NCBI GenBank assembly: GCA_029449245.1
Contig: JANATF010000001.1
Coordinates: 62,001 to 126,000, forward strand
Direction of reading: 5' to 3'
Length of the DNA: 64,000 nucleotides
Origin: Mortierella alpina
Taxonomy: Eukaryota; Mortierellomycota; Mortierellomycetes; Mortierellales; Mortierellaceae
Part shown: positions 1 to 10,568 of the stretch, in pieces
Position numbering within the stretch: the stretch's first letter is position 1
How the letters are laid out: the number at the start of each line of letters is the position of its first letter
Program-made: the position numbers and the translations under genes
The notes under the pieces: generated by a model
Told to the model about the DNA's origin: nothing
The model's input: the letters and a program-made list of their open reading frames with translations, nothing else
Database searches by the model: none

Positions 1-3000
1 GGTGTCCGCACATCCGCCAGCAGCACACTCAGCCTCAGCAGTCCACTCACGAATCCAGGCTGAAGAACCATGTATCGTCTAAACTCCGTCTCGGACAGCA
101 CTGCAAGGTTATACGTCGCCAACATCAACGTCTCCAGATGCGCCAGCGCAGAGTGAGCCATGACGACGCCCGTCGACTGTTGCTCCAAGACTAACGTCAG
201 AACCTTGGCCAGCATGGCCGAGAGCGAGACAAACAGCGGCAACAGGAACCCTCCGACGGGCCACTTTGCGCTGCCTTCATCTGCGGAAACGCCTGCTGCA
301 GACATACTTCGTTGCGTCAACATCCGGGATGGCATTCTCCCTCCGTTCTGCTGCTTCACTGCTTCCAGGCCAAGGTCGCGATCCACGCTTGAGAGAAGCA
401 TTCGGTTGTCGTGGCTGATACCCAGCTTCGCGATCGTCTCCAACGCCAAGCTGGCATAGTAGGTATCGTGCGCCTGCATGAAATCCAGTATCAACAACAT
501 GATCCACTGTGCAGAGTCCGAGTTGAGTATGATCAGATATCCCGACAGGTTGGCTAGAATCGTCAAAACATCCTTCCGATGTTCCAGGATCGTCAGAGCA
601 CCTGTCGAAGGCAGCCATCCCTCGGGAGCCTCTATCCTTGGGGCAGTTTCTGCAATCGACTCTGATACTGTGGCACCCGAACATGGTCCTGCCGATCCCG
701 GGGTCAGATTCGGGTCCAAAGTCGTCGACTGCTCCCGTCCAAATGCATTGAGGGACCGCGAGAGCTCCTTCATCTGAAGGGCGAGAAGAGTGCCCTTCAG
801 CACATCTAGGAACCGAGGGTGCCGGGCAAGATACTCGAAGTTGGCAGGCAGGAATGACAGGTTGCGAAGGATGTTTGAAATCGACAAGAACTGCTCTTTG
901 CTGGAAGACCACTCTTGGAAGCTGAATGTCATCTGTGGTGCTTTCGAGCTGGAATCCTCGCTATCTCCCTTCTTCTCAGCAGAGCGGCGATATGACTGGA
1001 ATTCCATCAGGTGGCACGCCTCGTCAACGCTCGCCTCAAACAAATCTTGGTACGTGTCGAATCGACACCGCTGCGAAAAGATGCCTGCCGCGGTTTGGGT
1101 CGATAGAGCCTCATCCTCTGTTAGCCCCTCGGCATCCTCAGGATCCCGCAATGCGCCCGGAGTGCTGGTGCCGACTCTCCAGCTCGAGATGGATTGCTCG
1201 GTCAAATCTAGTAGAGTATCCAGCAGATCCGGACAATGGGCCAAGTGAAGGTTCTCCGATCCCTGCTTTGTCAGTGTGGAGAGGGTGTTGAGTGCGTTCG
1301 TCACTTCCAGCTTCATGCCCGACTTCAGAGACATGATCATCGCGTGAATGTCAACGGCACCTTCGCGATTTGAAAATGTTTAGACAAAAATGACAGAAGA
1401 GACTGATTAGTACGCCTTAACTTTGCAGCGATGCCTCCAATATGCTCTCAAGTGTAAATAAAAAGCACGCGCCTACCAAGATGTTCGCGTCCCGGTACGT
1501 AATGCGGGACACTAAACTTCTCCATGGCCATGATATCAATGCCTCCATACGTGTCAACAGCCCTTGTGAGAGGATGGTAAACCACCTCCATGGGGGCTAA
1601 AGATGCAGGCGATGGCGCATCTTCGGCCGCATCAGCTGCAGACGTCTGCGGCGTGGATCCGGGCTGAAGCGCTGCCGGTTTGGCTAAAGGATCGACATAT
1701 CCTTGGGGCTGAGGTCCGTGATGGCCATGGGGTAGTGTCGCTGGGAGGGTAATGACCGGGACTGGGACAGCCATCATAGCCTGCGCAAAGCCCAGGGTGG
1801 ACTCTGGGCCGCCTATTGAGGGTGAGGCTACCTTGGGCGCCACCTGTGAGACGCCATTAGTAGTTGCCACTGCAGGCCTCGTCATACTGGACTGATCCAC
1901 AGCAGAGGGGTCCGCCTGCGACACTGTGGATACTGCCGGTTGAGCTGACACTGGCGGTACCACTGATGTTGCACCACCACTCTGCGAGTTTTGCAGAGAC
2001 ACACTGGCGGCCGCATTCGCACTCGCAACATCAGCTGGAGCACTCATCTGTCCCTCCACGGATGTGGACTGCAAAGCATCCTCTTGCTGTGAAGTAACCA
2101 TGGCGGTCTCTAAGGGCGCGCTTTCGTCCGCTTGAGGAGGCTTCAATCCTCCTTGGCTAGATTCCTTGCCATCCTCTGCCTGTTTTACTCCAGCGTCCGT
2201 GCTCTGGCTGACATTCGAATCATGAATTGTCGCAGCAGCTGCTTGGATTTGGGCTTGACCTGGAGTTTGGGGCAGTGCGTCCGTTTGGGGTTGGGGCGGC
2301 CTTGGCTGCGACTGCTGAGCCTGTGCATGAGCCTGCGCTTGTGCTTGAGCCTGCGCTTGCTTCAGAAGCATTGCGGTTGGATATGGTGAAAACCGTGCGG
2401 ATGCATTAGGGGCCGCTCCAGAGTTGGGCATTGGACCAGCACGAGCATTAAGCGGCGCCTGGGACTGCGCCTGAGACAACTGTTGTTGTTGCTGCTGTTG
2501 CTGTTGTTGGAAAAACAGCTGCTGTTGGTGCTGCAGTTGCTGCATTTGTTGCTGTTGCATCTGCTGCTGCTGTTGTTGTTGTTGATGTTGCTGATGTTGC
2601 TGTTGAAGCTGGTTGGGATGAAAGGCTGCCTGTTGATGAACCATCGCATGGGGTCCAGTCATGCCCATGGATACCTGCTGTGGAAGAAGGCCAGCGGACA
2701 GATCCTTGCCGTAAGGCGATCCTACTGCGGTCCCTACATATCATTATGGGGCAAGATGGTGAGTGTTGGTGATCTTCTATCACGACCCTTGCATATCCTA
2801 AACGCTTACCCTGAGTATCCATTGGCTCCGGCAGTGGAATAACAGGAATGGCTCCCAAGGACGGATGCACAACCATGCCTGCATTCTTGGCCATCATGAC
2901 AGCCTCCTCAAAGGGATGAAGCAGCAGAGAATAGTGCTTCCGAAGGGTCTGGGCGGCGGTCGCAAGAGTGTCTGGGATGTCGAGCTGGCTAGCGATACTC

Positions 3001-5157
3001 TTCCATGCCTTTTGCTTTGAGACCTGCAAATTGAAGAAATACAACAGTCGTCAGAATGGGACCATCATGAGGAAGAAGGCAACCAGCTTTTGTCAGCTTC
3101 GTAAGACTTACGCTCTCCATGCCTCCCATCGCCATTGAGATGCGGAATAACAAAAGAAGGTTGATTTTCTTGCTACCCATGCTTGGGATTTTCGTCGGAA
3201 GTGGCGTATTGCGATTCTTCATAAAGTCCCTGAGCTGGTCCTCGAACTCATCGCCAGTGATGGTGGTATAGTCGATATTCAAGTTGGGCATCACGTTGTT
3301 GATCACGGGGAGACTGGCATTGGCCTGGGATGGCGAGGATTGCGCTGAAGGCGGTTGGGATCCTTGAGGTTTTCTTGGCCGTGCACCCATTGCACCTGCT
3401 AAAGCGTTCATGGGCATTGGACCACCCGCAAGTCCGTTCATGCCCTGGAGATGCTGCTGATGTTGCTGCAGTAGCTGCTGGTGTTGCATCTGGGGTGTGC
3501 CTTGCAAGTGCGCCTGGCCCTGGAGGTGCATCTGCATCTGCTGCTTTTGCGCTTGTGCTTGCGCTTGCTGCTGAGGTGTGAACGACGGAGAGCCAAATAC
3601 ACCCTGTTGATGAGCCAGCGTCTGCTGAGCCATGAATTGCTGCCGCTGCTGCGGGGTCTGGGGCATCATTGAGTTCGAGAGCGGATTGGGTGCCATTTTG
3701 GGGCTTTGCCCAAGACCCTGTCCTGCCTGCTGAAGTGCCTGTTGGTGCTGAAGGTTCCTCAGTTGCATCTGGACCTGATACTGTTGCTGAGCTGCTGCCT
3801 GCTTCTTCATATTCTCAAACTGTTCGTTCAAGTTTGCAATCTTCGTCGCGTCGCCGTTTGCTCCATGCACCGCTTGTTGATGCCGCTTCTGTAATTCCTC
3901 GATGGTGCTCATATATCGCTGTTTGTTGCTCTGTTGAATCTGCTGGCGCATTTCCAATGACAAAAACTGCATCCCGTTCGGCAGTTGTTGTTGTTGCTGC
4001 TGTAACATCATTGCTTGGGGGTTCTGGCCGGGAGTAATGCTACCATTGCGGTTCGGGTTCATTTGCTGCTGCTGCTGGATCTGCGGGTTATGCTGTTGCG
4101 CTTGCTGCCGTTGCATGTTCATAGCAGCTTGCTGTGCTTGCAATGAGTGTTGCGCCGAATGCTGAGAACCAGGCACAGATGCGAATGCTTGCTGGCCTTG
4201 CTGGCCTTGCTGGCTCTGTGCTGCCGAAAGCTGATGGTTGAACGGCAAGCCAGACTGCGCTGCATTCTGACCATCGGGGCTATTGTTGCTATTGAAGTTA
4301 TTGCCCCCGTTACTCGTGCTATTGCCAATGGCGTTGGCACCATTATTATTGACGGCTGTGGTGGTGAGAGACGATGGTGTCGAGTCGCCCGAGGTCGAGG
4401 CTATGATCCCTTCGCTCTTTGTTGCTGTCGAGAAGCTTGGAGTGGCCATGGTGCTTGCGGGACCCATTTCTGTAAAGTCGACAAAGGACTCTAGGCCAAA
4501 CATGTCATCGTTCGAATCGGTAGCCGCTGGTTGCCCGCTTGTTTGCTGCAACGACTTTGAGGGATCGGCGGCCGCACCAGCACCTCCATCCTGCTGTACA
4601 AGTTGCTGTGTCTGGAAATTATTCATCAATGCCGGTGGCTGCTGTTGGTGTTGCTGCTGCTGCTGTTTTTGCTGCTGCTGTTGTTGTTGTTGTTGTTGGA
4701 ACTGTTGCTGCTGCTGTTGGAATTGCTGCATCTGAAGCTGCTGTTGATGTTGCATCATCTGTTGGTGCTGGAATTGCCGCTGCTGCTGCTGCTGCTGAGT
4801 CAGCGCCGCAAAGGCTGGGTTGTTGCCGTTCATTTGAAAAGGAGTGCCTGCGACGCCGAATGCCTGCCTTTGGGCCATGGACAGTGAATTGTTTTGTCCA
4901 ATCACGCCCGGGTTCAGGTTGGCATTGGCCATCGTGGGTGTTCCATAAATGTTCCTGATCTGCATCCCCGGGTTTATCCCGTTAGCTAGAAAGGATAATG
5001 GCAAGACGGAGATAAAGAGTTAGCAGCCATCGGATGGTGGGATCTGGAGAAGCGCGCTGTGAGGGGACCTACCGTTCATCCGACCGACTAGACCCGTTGG
5101 CGAGAAGGGCAGCTGTGGGTTGAGTTGGCTGCTATTGTTGGGTGTCTCGTTTGACAT
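1..5157 (-). CDS. SWI1: SWI1-like ARID subunit of SWI/SNF chromatin remodeller (3' end beyond window)
   Basis: Proposed exons on the minus strand are 5073-5157, 3112-4985, 2810-3023, 1477-2733 and 1360 to the window edge. All junctions are in phase with GT-AG ends, giving about 1596 residues before the sequence runs out. The N-terminal 600 residues are dominated by Gln/Met/Asn tracts. An ARID DNA-binding domain spans the exon 2/3 junction at about residues 605-695 (FEDQLRDFMKNRNTPLP, then SKQKAWKSIASQLDIPD). Exon 4 is again Gln/Ala-rich. Exon 5 begins with DIHAMIMSLKSGMKLEVTNA, which closely resembles the start of the conserved C-terminal (BAF250/ARID1-type) region, so this is the SWI1/ARID1 orthologue rather than another ARID protein. 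Known role of the family: non-catalytic targeting subunit of nucleosome-remodelling SWI/SNF. The first exon is only 85 nt. The stop codon lies left of position 1. Confidence 0.9.
2470..2610. repeat. CAG/CAA trinucleotide tract in SWI1
   Basis: On the minus (coding) strand this is a mixture of CAG and CAA codons encoding long polyGln with interspersed Met/His/Leu. A similar tract lies at about 4640-4800 in exon 2. Confidence 0.85.
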
Positions 5158-6271
5158 TGGCACGGCACGCAGCTAAATAGATTGAAAAAAAGTCGCCTTG
5201 GAAGCGGCCTCTGGTTGCCTCAATCGAGACTTGCTGGATAGTCATAAAACGAACAGCCAAGAGTCAGCGACGAATGTCCAAGAATAAGACAATGGTGAAC
5301 AGGGACAGGGCGAGGAGAGAGCAAGAGGCAGGAGCGAGTGTGCGAGCAGCGAACAAAGAGACAAGGAAGATGTGGAGAGGCGGATGGAGCGCACAGCAGA
5401 TGTTGACGAGCTGATGATGGCTGGACACGATCCGTCCCAGTCCTTACGGCTCTGATGGCCGGTCCCATCTGCTTCTGCTTCTGCGTCGGCTTGTGCTTCT
5501 GCGTCTATTACCTGTTGGGCTTGCGGGCTGCTGTGTTGATTACGAAGGCAGCGGGTATGTGTGTGGAAGTGCGTATATATTCTCCAGGATGTATCCAGGC
5601 AAGCTCCTTACACTGGTGCTGCGTTTTCTGTTTCTTTGCTTTTTTTTTCTGCTGTTCAATCGGAATGCAAGAGCATGATCCCCTGCTGCCAACGGTGGTG
5701 AATCAAGAAGGAGAGAGATGGGCGATGGGGAGATTGAGCGAGAGCAAAGCGAGCGAGAGAGTGAGAAAAAAAAAGTGAAAATCAGAAAATGATTGAAAAA
5801 TATAAAAAAATTACAAAAACACTGATGAAAGGAACGGCCCTCCCCCTTGGAAAAGCAGCGTCGAGTGAGATGGTGGCAAACAGGCCAAGCAACACGGCTA
5901 GGAAGACGACGATGAAGAAGGTGCCGAAGAAGAACAGGAACAGGCCGGCGACAAGGGCAAGAAGGGACACACAGAAACTGCTACACGCGAAAAAAAGGAA
6001 CGGGCAAGACGGAGAGCAAAAAAAAAAAGTGTGCCGATGGTGGATGGAGAGGCGCGTCTGATTCAAGGGGGGTGCGCTGCTCATGCGCCACATCACTGTA
6101 CAGTCACGTGCAAGAACCCAGAGCGTAGCTCATTGTTGGACCACTGCGGGAGGCAAAGCGCGTTTCGAACGTGTCTTCCGTATATAAAGTCATTTGCACT
6201 CTTCTTGTCTGCCCCGCATTCTCTCTCTTTCTCTCCCTTTCTCCATCCAAAAACCCTCCTCCTTCTACACA
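5158..6271. promoter_or_regulatory. Divergent intergenic region between SWI1 and RCC1
   Basis: This 1.1-kb stretch holds the leader of SWI1 on the left and the promoter of RCC1 on the right. I see no convincing coding region; the ORFs here are short and A- or T-rich. A TATA-like element, TATATAAAG, lies at 6181-6189, about 90 bp before the RCC1 start codon, followed by a CT-rich leader. Confidence 0.6.
6181..6189 (+). promoter_or_regulatory. TATA-like box upstream of RCC1
   Basis: TATATAAAG, 83 bp upstream of the RCC1 ATG and followed by a pyrimidine-rich leader; position and sequence fit a core promoter element. Confidence 0.5.
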
Positions 6272-7937
6272 ATGCCACAAGGTATGTCCGCTCTTATCGC
6301 AGGACCATCTCACAGCCTCTCTCATTCGCGACTTGAGCCCCAGAGGACGTTGGATCCCATCCACCGACCAGGACATTCATCGCAACTTTGCTACATGCAC
6401 AATCCTCTGCCCTCAACTTAGCCCAAACCAACAAGCGCGTCCTTGGAAGTGAATTCACAGCCCCAGGACTTAAGAAACAAAAGTCAATGGGCACTCAGCT
6501 TGAGACTCTTCCCGCACCAGCACGCGAGACCACCCCGGGGAGAGTCTATGTCTTTGGCACTGGAGACTGTGCCCAGCTCGGACTTGGCGAGGACATTCTC
6601 TCCAGGAAAAAGCCCGCCAATCTCGCTGCTCTCAATGATGAGCAGATTGTCGATATTGCTGCTGGCGGTCTACACAATATGGCCCTCACGGTCGATGGCA
6701 AGGTACGCTTGTCATGGTGGGAAAAATCAACATCATAGGCGAGACATTGTGTCCATGTTGTCGGGCTGAATACTATCCTAACGCACCTGATCCTGTTATC
6801 TAATCCTCAACATTCAACATTGATAGCTCTGGTCTTGGGGTGTCAACGATCAACGCACATTGGGTCGCTCTGGTGATGAATACACACCATTGCCAGTCGA
6901 AGGCCTTGACCATGTCACCATCGCCAAGGTCGCTTGCTCAGACTCGCTCACTGTGGCTCTCACGGACGCAGGAACAGTCTATACCTGGGGTACCTTCAGG
7001 GTAAGAAACCCCATTGCAATCTACAAGATCTGTTTTCATTTGGAGCTGTTGTCACCTGGGATCGATGCAGTGGCCATGGCAGATGAAAGAATAGGACAAT
7101 TGACAAACTCTTTTTCATTTTCTTTTTTAGAGCGCAGAAGGAATTTTGGGTCATTCTAAAGAGAAAGAGGTTCAGGACCTGCCCACCATCGTAAGTGGAT
7201 TGAGCAATATTGTCGACATTGCTACCGGAACGGACCATGTGCTTGCTCTCGATCACCGAGGCATCGTTTACAGCTGGGGCAATGGCCAGCAAATGCAGTT
7301 GGGTCGCAGGATCGTGACCCGCAGGATGCTCAACGGTTTGACGCCAGAGTCCGTTGGCGTCAAGGGCATCCATAAGGTCGGCGCTGGATCTTACCACTCG
7401 TTCGCCCTTGACAAGTACGGACACGCCTATGCATGGGGTCTCAACACTTATGGTCAGTGCGGGAACGACGATCCCCATCTCGAGAACGTGCCTTCTGTCG
7501 CTCCTATCGACGCACTGCGAAGCCACTCGATTCTCGATATTCAGGGCGGCGAGCACCATTCCATTGCCCTGACAAAGGACGGGAAGCTGTATGGATTTGG
7601 CCGCTCCGATAGCCATCAGCTCGGTCTAGGTTATATTGAAGAGCCAGGCGCTGAGGACGTAACCAGTCATAAAAAGGCCATCCGCCATCCCACCCTCATC
7701 CCAGGACTACCATCCATCAAAGCCATCTCTGTTGGAGGCAACCACACCCTGGCTCTGAGCCATACAGGCGACGTCTACGCCTGGGGATTCGGCGAGATGT
7801 TGGCCTGTGGCAATGGCGAAGAGGAGGACGTGGAAAAGCCTCTCAAGCTCACAGGACAACAAATCGAACACTGTCGCGTCTTAAAAGTCGCTGCTGGTGG
7901 ACAGCACTCGGTCATTCTCGCCGTTCAAGAGAGGTAA
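6272..7937 (+). CDS. RCC1-family Ran guanine-nucleotide exchange factor
   Basis: Exons 6272-6281, 6422-6702, 6827-7000 and 7131-7937 join in phase to 423 residues, close to RCC1 (about 420) and Prp20/Pim1. The protein is built of seven-bladed-propeller RCC1 repeats, each with the G-x-V-Y-x-W-G pattern: GRVYVFGTGDCAQLGLG, LWSWGVNDQRTLG, TVYTWGTFR, IVYSWGNGQQMQLG, HAYAWGLNTYGQCG, KLYGFGRSDSHQLGLG and DVYAWGFGEMLACG. RCC1 binds chromatin and charges Ran with GTP in the nucleus, driving nuclear transport and spindle assembly. The short basic N-terminus (KKQKS) may be a nuclear signal. The first coding exon is only 10 nt (ATG CCA CAA G), ending at a GTATGT donor. It converges on the SAHH gene. Confidence 0.93.
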
Positions 7938-8302
7938 AGAGAGCCAACAGCAAGAATAGGATCATCTGGAGCAAAGAACAAAATACAAGCAAAAAATGAT
8001 ACATCAAGAATGAGTCCTCTTTCACTTTCTCTTTTTTTTCATGTTTTTTACTTTTTTTGGTTCTTGTGTTGAACAAAAGTTTTCGAGTGTTTTTCTTTCT
8101 TTTCCAGTAAACGAGGGGGGGGCTATGTGCAGGTGCAAGTGCAGGAGAGGCTAACAATGAGTGAGTGAGGGTAATAATATACAATGTTGAAATTGATGAA
8201 GTTGGGTAAGTTGCAGTTGGTGGTATCGAAAGGATGTCATCATCTTTCCCTTCGATTTTCTCTCCTTTGTACATGTACACCGGCGAGTAGCACACGGCAC
8301 GA
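7938..8302. other. Convergent 3' region between RCC1 and SAHH
   Basis: This 365-bp stretch lies between two stop codons on opposite strands. It is rich in T runs on the plus strand and holds no supported gene, so it is most likely the two 3' untranslated regions. Confidence 0.6.
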
Positions 8303-9912
8303 TTAGTATCGGTAGTGCTCGGGCTTGAAGGGACCGGCGGGGTTGAGACCAAGGTACTCAGCCTGGACGGAAGTGAGCTTGGTAAGCTTGACGCCAATCT
8401 TCTCCAAGTGGGAGAGAGCAACCTCCTCATCGAGCTTCTTAGGGAGCATGTGGACGCCCAAGGGGTAGGACTCGATGTCGGTCCAGAGAGCGATCTGGGC
8501 CAAGACCTGGTTGGAGAAGGAGTTGGACATGACGAATGAAGGGTGTCCAGTGGCGCATCCCAAGTTGACCAAGCGACCCTCAGCCAAAAGGATGATGTGA
8601 TTGCCAGAGGCGACCTGGAAGCGATCGACCTGGGGCTTGATGTTGACGTGGTTAATGGCGTTCTTCTTCAACCAGGCGACATCCAACTCAATGTCAAAAT
8701 GACCAATGTTGCAGACGATGGAATCGTCTCTCATAACGGCAAAGTGCTCACCACGAATGATGTCGCGGCAGCCGGTGGCGGTGACAAAGATGTTACCCTC
8801 CTTGACGGCCTCCTCCATAGTGGTGACCTCGTAGCCCTCCATGGCAGCCTGGAGGGCGCTGATGGGGTCGATCTCAGTGACGAGGACACGGGCACCCATA
8901 CCCTTGAGGGCGGCGGCAGATCCCTTTCCGACATCACCGTATCCGGCAACGACAGCAACCTTTCCGGCGATCATGACATCGGTGGCGCGCTTAATACCGT
9001 CGATCAAGGACTCACGGCATCCGTAGAGGTTGTCAAACTTGGACTTTGTGACAGAGTCATTGACGTTGATGGCGGGGACCTTGAGTTTGTTCTCCTTAAG
9101 CATCTTGTACAAGTGGTGGACACCGGTGGTGGTCTCCTCCGAGATGCCCTGGATCTCGTTAAAGAGGTGGGGATGGTTCTCGTGGATGAGGGTGGTCAAG
9201 TCACCACCGTCGTCCAGGATCAGGTTGGGGCCTTTGCCATCCTTGAACGCGAGGAGCTGCTGCTCGAGGCACCACATGTACTCTTCATCCGTCTCACCCT
9301 TCCAGGCAAAGACCTATCCAGCATCCAGAGACAGGAAGTTAGGACGTGAAAACAATGTTGACGGTTCGCAACGTCTGCTCAAACACCTCACACGAAAATA
9401 GCTTACAGGGACACCAGACTCGGCGATGGCGGCAGCAGCGTGGTCCTGGGTCGAGAAGATGTTGCAGGAAGTCCAGGTGACCTCGGCACCAAGAGTGGTC
9501 AGGGTCTCGATCAAGACGGCGGTCTGAATGGTCATATGGAGGGAGCCGGCGATGCGGGCACCCTTGAGAATCTGCTGGGGACCGTATTTCAGGCGAAGAG
9601 CCATGAGACCAGGCATCTCATTCTGGGCGAGCTCGATCTCCTTGCGACCGAAGGCGGCGAGGCTAATGTCAGCTATAGCGCGACAAGCAAAGGCCAAGAA
9701 GTCAGTACAAGTGCATGTAGCTCAGGGGGCCCCTTTAGATAGGGGTGGGAAGGAAGGCTCTAACAGCAACAGGGCTTTGGAAGGGTAGGGGCGGTCGCGC
9801 TCGACATCTGATAGGAGTTTGTCGACGGCGGGGGTGCATGTGCAGGTGGCGGGCGTGGAAAGCAGTGAGGACAAGGACAGGAAGGGCGCAGCTTACCGAC
9901 TTTGAAGGCCAT
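8303..9912 (-). CDS. SAH1: S-adenosyl-L-homocysteine hydrolase (adenosylhomocysteinase)
   Basis: Minus-strand exons 9897-9912 (16 nt), 9407-9672 and 8303-9313 give 430 residues, the normal length. The enzyme reversibly splits S-adenosylhomocysteine to adenosine and homocysteine using bound NAD, relieving product inhibition of methyltransferases. Visible signatures are [16 protein letters not shown] in the substrate domain, [36 protein letters not shown] with the Asn and Lys that contact substrate and NAD, the Rossmann stretch [19 protein letters not shown], and the conserved C-terminal tail PFKPEHYRY. The ATG is fixed by the tiny first exon (M-A-F-K-V) splicing to [17 protein letters not shown]. 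Codon use is strongly C-ending, as expected for high expression, and this also creates a long antisense ORF that is not a gene. Confidence 0.97.
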
Positions 9913-10568
9913 GGCGTGTATGATGTGCAGAGGGGTCAGGTTTGGGTGTTTGGTGAAGAAAGAGCGAAGAGCAAAGAAAAAAAGGGAGGGCGGGCTGGAA
10001 AAGGCTGGGCTTTTATACGGTTCTCGTCCGTGGAGTGCGCGAGCGAGTGAGTGCAGGACTGCCCTTTTAGCTGGGCGACAATAGAGTTTTGGCTTGTGGA
10101 CATGCGGCGCGTTTGCGACTCTGCTTGCCTGCGCAGGAAGGCAGGCCGGGGGCATTCCATTCCCTCGCTCTAGCCGAATGCAGCCCCTTTTGCGTGGCCT
10201 TGTCCCCCTATACTCGGTGCAAGCTGCTCCTCGCTTCACAGATGTGGTCGCCGCTTGGAGGACTGTTAGACTGCTGTAGATCCAGCCGGTTTTCCCTTGG
10301 GGATCTCCAGCATATCCCAGTTCACCCTCCTCCTCAGACTCGGGGAGGGCGTGCAGGCTGCCAGTGGAGGGAGAGAAATACACATACACACGCCCAAAGC
10401 CAAAAAGGCGGCGATCTTCATCACGGGCCATTTGCACCATTTTCGTGCTGCAATCTAAGCCCCGCGTGGAGAGAAAAGACTCTCGAGCCCCTCTCTTTCG
10501 ACCACCTGCCTGCCTCGCTTCACTCCCATGGACCCTCTCCTTTTCTTTACGTAACAGCATAACCTTCC
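9913..10568. promoter_or_regulatory. Divergent intergenic region between SAHH and the DENN gene
   Basis: This 656-bp stretch holds the SAHH promoter (TATA-like box at 10011-10017) and the upstream region of the DENN-domain gene. I find no supported coding sequence in it. Confidence 0.5.
10011..10017 (-). promoter_or_regulatory. TATA-like box upstream of SAHH
   Basis: On the minus strand this reads TATAAAA, about 100 bp upstream of the SAHH start codon. Confidence 0.5.

Noticed and set aside
4283-4735. Cys-rich ORF opposite the SWI1 polyGln tract
   Set aside because: Poly-Cys and poly-Leu products arise only from the complement of CAG/CAA repeats.
8543-9349. 268-codon open frame antisense to SAHH
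   Set aside because: Same codon-bias shadow; it crosses the SAHH intron without regard to it and has no recognisable motif.
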